In this document: in pieces, positions 58,669 through 64,000 of the stretch
How the letters are laid out: each line of letters starts with the position of its first letter
How positions within the stretch are numbered: the stretch's first letter is position 1
Source of the DNA: Dichotomocladium elegans
Taxonomy: Eukaryota; Mucoromycota; Mucoromycetes; Mucorales; Lichtheimiaceae
Assembly (NCBI GenBank): GCA_025716815.1
Contig: JAIXMN010000020.1
Coordinates: 434,001-498,000 of the forward strand
Length of the DNA: 64,000 bases
Direction: 5' to 3'
Translations under genes and position numbers: made by a program
Notes under the pieces: generated by a model
The model's database searches: none
What the model was told of the DNA's origin: nothing
What the model saw: only the letters and a program-made list of their open reading frames with translations

Positions 58669-59761
58669 TGCTCAACCAGTTGCCTACCCTGCTAAACCAG
58701 ATTTTCTTGGGGCGGATTTGGATATTCATTAAGAAGTAGACAATGCGGCTCTCCAGATAACCACGGACATGGTTGATAATATATTGCTGCTTGCCATCAA
58801 TGATCTTCAAATAAGTCAGATGGTTCTCTGTCATGGTCTCGTAAAGGTCACTGTAGTGTTGGATGCGCAACCGGAAATCCGCCTCAGCCTTCTCGGGGTC
58901 CATGTCCCGGTAATCGGGGTTCTTGGCCGTGATATCCCGAATGTTCTCTCGAAGCACATTCTCATCCTGGCAGAGCGACTCAATGAAGAGGACCTCGATG
59001 TGATGTGCGCTCAGTTCTTTTTGAATCCAGGCTCGTCTCGCGCTTGTGTAGTTTGTACCGTCATATATCGCAACGGTACCGTTCTGGAGCTCAAACCAAT
59101 CCAACATGGCTCTCAAGGTTGCTTTGGCAGCATTTTCGCGCTGATTCATCGCATTTTCATTCTGAGGGTCAAAGAAGGTGTGATCGATACGAGTACCTGC
59201 CAGCTTTTGTCGATATGACCCCACGTTGAAAATCTCTGTCTTTATTCCAAGCCATCGTAAGTATCGTTGGACTGGGCATGGAAAAAATGGTTAGGAGCAG
59301 AGCAGAGCAGAGCAGAGCAGAGCAGAGCAAAGCAGAGCGAAAGCACAAGCCAGGTAGGGAGCAGCAATGAACACCAAGAAGGACATTGCGATTGAATTTG
59401 GTTGCATGTGCGTTAGCAATAAAGAAACGTCAATAAAGAGACGCTTTCACTTACTCTTCTTGGCAATGTACGTCTTTCCACGAGCGGGAAGACCGACCAT
59501 CTTGAAAGAGATTATGCATTAATATACATGTTTGGTGTACCGAGTGACAGACTTACTACGCACGCAAGGCGAATCTCTGTGTCTTCAAGATTGCCATAAA
59601 ATAGAGATTAATGTCAAGCTTGGGTTGTAGAGTGACAAAAGTACTTTACTTGAGGACATGTCTGGGTTGCACAAGGGAGAAGAGGTGCCTTTTCTGCTGG
59701 TGTCGGTTCTGTTGTTGCCTGATCTTGGTAACTCCGATTTAGTAACCGTTTCAGTGGGCAT
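57640..59761 (-). CDS. PFKFB: 6-phosphofructo-2-kinase / fructose-2,6-bisphosphatase
   Basis: A bifunctional cytosolic enzyme that makes and removes fructose-2,6-bisphosphate, the activator of glycolytic PFK-1. ATG 59761 ([20 protein letters not shown]) starts a Ser/Thr-rich leader. A short exon has [15 protein letters not shown] (Walker A), and the next [20 protein letters not shown]. The large exon has [59 protein letters not shown] and [14 protein letters not shown]. The phosphatase half starts [20 protein letters not shown], keeps the catalytic His pair (RHGE and IAHQATLRC) and the [18 protein letters not shown] glutamate, and ends KEESAVH with TAG 57642-57640. Both activities look intact by motif. 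Two introns hold microsatellites. Confidence 0.94.
58633..58663. repeat. (CT)n microsatellite in a PFKFB intron
   Basis: About fifteen CT units within the intron that splits the Arg and His codons of the RHGE motif. Confidence 0.9.
59295..59338. repeat. (AGAGC)n pentamer repeat in a PFKFB intron
   Basis: About eight tandem AGAGC units with one A-for-G change near the end. Confidence 0.9.
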
Positions 59762-60666
59762 TCAGAAATAGGGGAATGGGTAATGATAGGCTAGGAAAGA
59801 GGACAAAAAAAGGGGGTGTGTGAGTGAGTGGATGCGTGGGGAGGGTTGCCGGGTGGAGAAGAAAGAGCGGGACCACAGGGTCTAGCGCGTTGTCGATCTT
59901 TAAATACTTCTTCTATCGGCCATTCAAGCCTTTCTATTATCATATGGGTTTTCATGCGTTGGACGGCGGACGACGCCGAAGCAGGATTCCCACGATTGTC
60001 TTGTATTCTCTTGGGGGAAGAACGGAGGGAAGAACCACCGTGCGTCCTGCCGAGATCTCTTTTTTCTCAGGTGAGAAAACAACTCGGCTTGACAAGAAAC
60101 CTTAACGCCATGCCACCCTCCCGGGTTCACCCTAAATTAATCATTCTTGGGCTCAGGTGAGGTGAGGGGAAGGGAAACCTTTTTCCATATTCTGCTACCA
60201 AAACTGTGTGTATATAACACTAACCATGAATTGAGCGCTATTTCGGAAGCGTAAAGGATGCTTTCACCGCTACCGCTTCCCCAGCATCCTCTCTCCTGGC
60301 TGCATTTCCTCGTTACCGTCCATACGCGTCCATCTCAATGAACGCGTCTAAGAAACCAAGACTTGTTTGCCACCATCCCCACTTGGGGTGTCCTGTGATG
60401 CGCTCGGGCCCCTTCGGTTCTTGCCACGTTGTCACTTTGTATCTTGGGTTACGCTTGACCCCAGTGGCGATTGGGGGACGTGGATGAGTAGACCGTAGTT
60501 CGATATACGCAAGTATTAAAGAGGGGATTTGTCTGTATACCTTGTCTATCATTTCATTAAAGTATTTTTAAAATTCCCCACTGAAAAATCACAGCCCTGC
60601 GGTACTCGGTCTTGCTTCCACCCTTCTCTCTCTCTCTTTCTCACGAACTCAGTTCCTCTCTTGGAA
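59762..60666. other. Divergent intergenic region PFKFB / SRP9
   Basis: About 900 bp holding both 5' regions. Short frames (59824-60160 +, 60313-60552 -) are unsupported. A CT-rich leader (60620-60650) precedes SRP9. Confidence 0.5.
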
Positions 60667-61290
60667 ATGTACTTTACCAACTGGGATGAATTTCAGAAAG
60701 CTGCCGAGGAACTCTATGAAGCCGCGCCAGACAGAGTAATTTCTTCAAGCTAAATGCGCATCATGACTTGGCAACCTTTAAACACATCTTTGCTTCCGCT
60801 GTATTTGATGTAGACGCGTTACGTCTCTGGATTTCGACATACGGATGGCGAGCTGATTCTTAAAGTAACTGACGATCGGACGGTAAAAAGAATCTCCTTC
60901 ATCTATAACCATACACACACACACAAAGAAAAAAGCGATCTTTCAACCCGTTACATCCCGCTCACATATCTCTGCGTCTGTCCGGGATGTCCAGGTTGTC
61001 AAGTTCAAGACCAATCAAGCGGCCGATTTGAAAAAGTTCACAAAGCTTAACTTTCAGCTGATGTGTAAAATGCAAAACTACACAGTTCCAGGTACGATTG
61101 TAACCGGCTCAAGACGGCCTTTCTTTTATTATATCGGGTCGCAATCGCACACTGACATTTTTTCTTTTGTTTCGATGCAGAACAACCCCCAGTAGTCGAT
61201 GCACGCTCAGGGCAACATATTCCCGAAGTGGTAGCCGCATCCCCCCAGTCTCAGCAAAAAGGCAAAAAGAATAAGAAGAGAAAAGCATAA
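60667..61290 (+). CDS. SRP9: Signal recognition particle 9 kDa protein (SRP9)
   Basis: A subunit of the SRP Alu domain, which slows translation while ribosomes are delivered to the ER. Four exons: MYFTNWDEFQKAAEELYEAA with PDR (ATG 60667); TRYVSGFRHTDGELILKVTD with DRT; VVKFKTNQAADLKKFTKLNF then LMCKMQNYTVP; and a last exon with the polar tail EQPPVVDARSGQ ending QQKGKKNKKRKA (TAA 61288-61290). The core aligns with animal SRP9 over its full length. The basic tail is an extension of the kind seen in fungal SRP21. Same pathway as SSS1 at 43.5 kb, though not adjacent. Confidence 0.93.
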
Positions 61291-61549
61291 GAGAGAAGAG
61301 TCATAAAAGAAAAATGATCCACAGCGCAAATCAGTTGGGAGCGAGAGGGGGAGATAAAAAAAAAGGGTGAAGCAATAAGTCTTTTTTTAATACACTTTTT
61401 TGGATGCTTTTATTATGGCGAGAGAAATAGAAGTAATTCCTTGCAAGAAGAGTTACTCCCGTTTATTTCTGGTAGGAGAAGACGTTCTTCAGGTCTATCC
61501 AAATGCAGTCTCATCAGAATCCCTACCGCGATCCTCAGCATTTTTCACT

Positions 61550-61863
61550 TCAAAGCGACTTACAGCCATCCTCGGTGGCAAGACGGTTAATAGAGTCGTC
61601 AGCCTCGGCCTCACGACGAACGAAACCGCAGAGAGCATAGGTGGCGAAAGAGCCAGTGAAACGGCCCTCAGCATTGACATCGCCAACGTTGAGTTGAATG
61701 GAAGCGTGGTCCTTGGCAGTGATGAGACGGTTGGTGGCAGAGCTATAGTTACCGGACGTCGCCCGTCATTCGTCAGCCTTTTGCGTATATTTCGTCATCG
61801 CTGCATTACTAACCACTTGCGGGGGATGTAGAGGTCGACGACTTGGCCTTCAGAGTTCTCCAT
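61550..61863 (-). CDS. RPS21: 40S ribosomal protein S21 (eS21)
   Basis: A small-subunit ribosomal protein. ATG 61863 gives [16 protein letters not shown]. An intron (GTTAGT...CTATAG) splits the Cys codon, and the next exon gives [40 protein letters not shown] and [19 protein letters not shown], ending CKSL with TGA 61552-61550. It is 87 residues, full length. It is convergent with SRP9, with 260 bp between stops. A pyrimidine-rich tract (CTTTTTCTTCCTCTCTCTC on the minus strand) just upstream resembles ribosomal-protein leaders. Confidence 0.96.
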
Positions 61864-62769
61864 TGCGGATGTGTAGAAAAAAGAGAGAGAGGAAGAAAAA
61901 GCCGGCCCGGCTGGTGTGCAAGGGCAAAATTTGCACCCGGCTCTAAGCCACCCCTTTGGCCCGCTTTCCCATTCTCCCAACTTTTTTTTTTTTTTTGCTG
62001 TATGAAACGCCCCTCAGCAAGCCAACCAAGGATATGATACCTCGAAGGAGTGGAATGCGAATTCTCCAGCGACGCGCATTCGGCCTTCACAGATAATAAA
62101 ACTGTTTTCCAACTGTGTGAGGCCTGAGGATCATAGGTAGCTTTTACTCCACGTAGAAACCTTTGGTGCATTGTGTTTTTTTCATCGATGAGTGCAATAG
62201 CCATGAAACAAATGGATAGTGTTGAAATAAAGTAGGTACGAACTATTTGATCTCAACTTGGCTATTATATATCCTCAGGGAACCGAATCCCGAGGAAGTG
62301 TAGCTGGAAGACGATGTGTACTTTCGTTTGCTTTCAATCCGGTAGTTTGTTTTCAATCATTTGTACGACGCAATACAGGGCATAGAATGTCTATACAGCA
62401 ATTGTCAAGTATGATATTAGGAATTATATCCCACATCCCGAGCCCCAAGCATTGGTACGTGGCAAAAGCATGAGTATATCTTTGAACAGGCTGAAGGGTC
62501 CGTTTTTGGTTGATCAACGGCTTCATATATCTTAATCGCTAGGCTGGATCTTGTGTATATTGCTTATCATAACCCTCTGATATATTTAGAAGAACATTCT
62601 TCATCCGACCGGTCATGGAGTTCAATGTTGTTGTTTATCAGTTTCGACAATTGCCGTACCAGATACGTTTCTCCACTGGTGAGGACTTTTATTGCGGTAT
62701 ATATGCATGTACATATGTATGTGTGTACATGTACTTTATTTTAACAATAAAATTTGTCGCACGGATAAA
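61864..62769. other. RPS21 promoter region and spacer
   Basis: A GC-rich segment and pyrimidine tract (61864-61995) look like the RPS21 promoter and leader. The rest is AT-rich, with a TGTA-rich run at about 62700-62735 and no gene. Confidence 0.5.
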
Positions 62770-64000
62770 GGCCGTATACATACCCGTTAGTCAACAGAAA
62801 ATATCAACCCCTTTACTCTTTAACTGACACCGAAGGTAGCTAGGTGTGCCACTGCGGTAGCAATGGCGGAAGAGGGAAGAAAGGAAGAATTCGGAATATA
62901 GAAGATTGCAGAATGGAACAAGTGGGCACAATAGGGTTGTATACCGTTCAGAAGGCAAGAGAGGAGGAAGACGGATTCGGTAAAGAAAATCAGTTGCCCA
63001 AGTTCCCGTTATTTTTAATAAAATCGAGGTCCCGTTGAACCAGAAATAATTACATGTGGGCACATTAAGGAGTGCACCCAACTACATTGTCACCACGGAT
63101 ACCACTTCGGTGTAATCCTTTAACCGAACACCAAATATTGACACGTACGGAAATAGCGCTCTATAACGGTCCGACCAACATCTATCAAGCTACCTTGATT
63201 ACCAAACAACATCTCCACAGGATTACTAGAAATTCAATGACCTTGCCAAACACCACTATCCCCGAAACCAAGCTTACTTGCATTATTCTCAACCAACTTG
63301 TCGATTAGAAATAATACACATATCTTTAACCACTCAAGCTAGTATAAATATTCCATTAGTTAGCAATACAACGAAGATCAGTTCTCGTTTTATTCCCATG
63401 TTACAACGAAGTCCTATTTTTTATTAAGTATAACTTTATTTTACAATATATAATATATCTTAAGCACACAGTTTCGAGAAGCCATGATGTGATCAATAAT
63501 TGGTGTCTCTTCCTGGTATCAATTTTGACCTTCTCTTGCCTTAAGATTTGCTTCTGGAAGGCATCCTCTTGTTGGCTTAAATATAAGCGGTTATTGTGTT
63601 TTCGTAGTGACTACAGGTGATTCTACTGCTCCGTTTTCGCTGTCTAGTCCTCCTTATACCACCATTACATTACTATCATCAACCGGGCTTAGAAAACTTT
63701 CATCCTACCAGCCCAAATGCCACGTCAAATCATCTCCAAAAATCTCCTTCCTCCATCGTAAAAAAAAGCCTCCTTGAACTCGGACAACAACTTCCAGAAA
63801 TCACTCTTCCCTTTCCATGCACGACAATTGCCTTTGAAGCAACAATCGCCTACCATTCGACTCCGTTCTACGATATTGATGAGGAACCCTTCATCAACCA
63901 TCAACCCTTGCAATCATGCTTCTTTGGGCCTACAGACGCCATGACTGTCTTGTGCATACCATCGAATTTCATTAGTATTTATTGATACGCTCACAACTAC
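62770..64000. repeat. Dispersed repeat, right arm (inverted copy of 6.06-6.73 kb), running off the window
   Basis: Reverse-complement match to the left arm in two blocks: 62770-63152 (GTTAGTCAACAGAAAATATC; CACCCAACTACATTGTCACC; TTAACCGAACACCAAATATT) and 63770-64000 (CCTTGAACTCGGACAACAAC; CTTGCAATCATGCTTCTTTG; AGTATTTATTGATACGCTC). The 620 bp between them (63153-63770) is absent from the left arm, so this copy is longer and probably nearer to the ancestral form. A frame at 63617-63985 (122 codons, PTSPNATSNHLQ ... YDIDEEPFINHQPLQSCFFG) may be a remnant of an element-encoded protein. Family unknown. Confidence 0.8.

Noticed and set aside
1..64000. CRISPR arrays, rRNA genes, bacterial-type operons
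   Set aside because: No regularly spaced repeats, no rRNA signatures and no Shine-Dalgarno-led gene chains; the sequence is eukaryotic throughout.

Overview
The window is a stretch of fungal nuclear chromosome. Genes are interrupted by many short introns (about 50-100 bp, GT...AG), gene order is mixed on both strands, and single-copy eukaryotic housekeeping genes alternate with AT-rich tracts holding decayed transposons. Animal-like gene content (SMPD4, SRP9, CCDC6, a fused kinase/bisphosphatase PFKFB) together with fungal-type VFA1, a Dia2/Pof3-type F-box protein, Fanzor and KDZ remnants and a repeated Tc1-like family suggests an early-diverging filamentous fungus, most likely Mucoromycota. 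The lineage is an inference; no rRNA is present to settle it.

Layout: 0.4-4.5 kb, three + strand genes (SLC35F5-like transporter, OST48/WBP1, VFA1). 4.6-6.7 kb, a dead Tc1-like transposon and one arm of a dispersed repeat. 6.9-18.8 kb, URB1 (-) head-to-head with an SMPD4-like gene (+), then a transposon scrap and a CCDC6-like coiled-coil gene. 19.3-21.5 kb, a frameshifted Fanzor (eukaryotic TnpB homologue) on the - strand. 21.5-28.7 kb, gene-poor, with a 27-residue CCHC zinc-knuckle gene behind a clear TATA box. 28.7-32 kb, a nest of mobile remnants: a second Tc1-like copy, a 146-bp MITE with TA target duplication, and a KDZ-type transposase remnant. 33.4-41 kb, an uncertain membrane ORF, a GPCR-like multi-pass gene, tRNA-Ala(AGC) and gene-poor DNA. 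41-49.6 kb, an F-box/TPR/LRR gene, SSS1 (Sec61 gamma), a short STI1/HOP with heat-shock-element-like sites, an unrecognised gene and an SLC35F1/F2-like transporter. 50.4-61.9 kb, VPS1 (-), a Q/G/Y-rich disordered protein (-), a DUF2461 gene (-), verprolin/WIP (+), PFKFB (-), SRP9 (+) and RPS21 (-). 62.8-64 kb, the second arm of the dispersed repeat, inverted relative to the first.

Functionally the genes cover secretion and ER targeting (SRP9, SSS1, WBP1), membrane traffic (VPS1, VFA1), ribosome biogenesis and translation (URB1, RPS21), actin (verprolin), sphingolipid and glycolytic control (SMPD4, PFKFB), chaperoning (STI1) and transport (two SLC35F proteins). They do not form one pathway. 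The most notable item is the Fanzor remnant: all three RuvC-type catalytic motifs can be read, but they are scattered over several frames.
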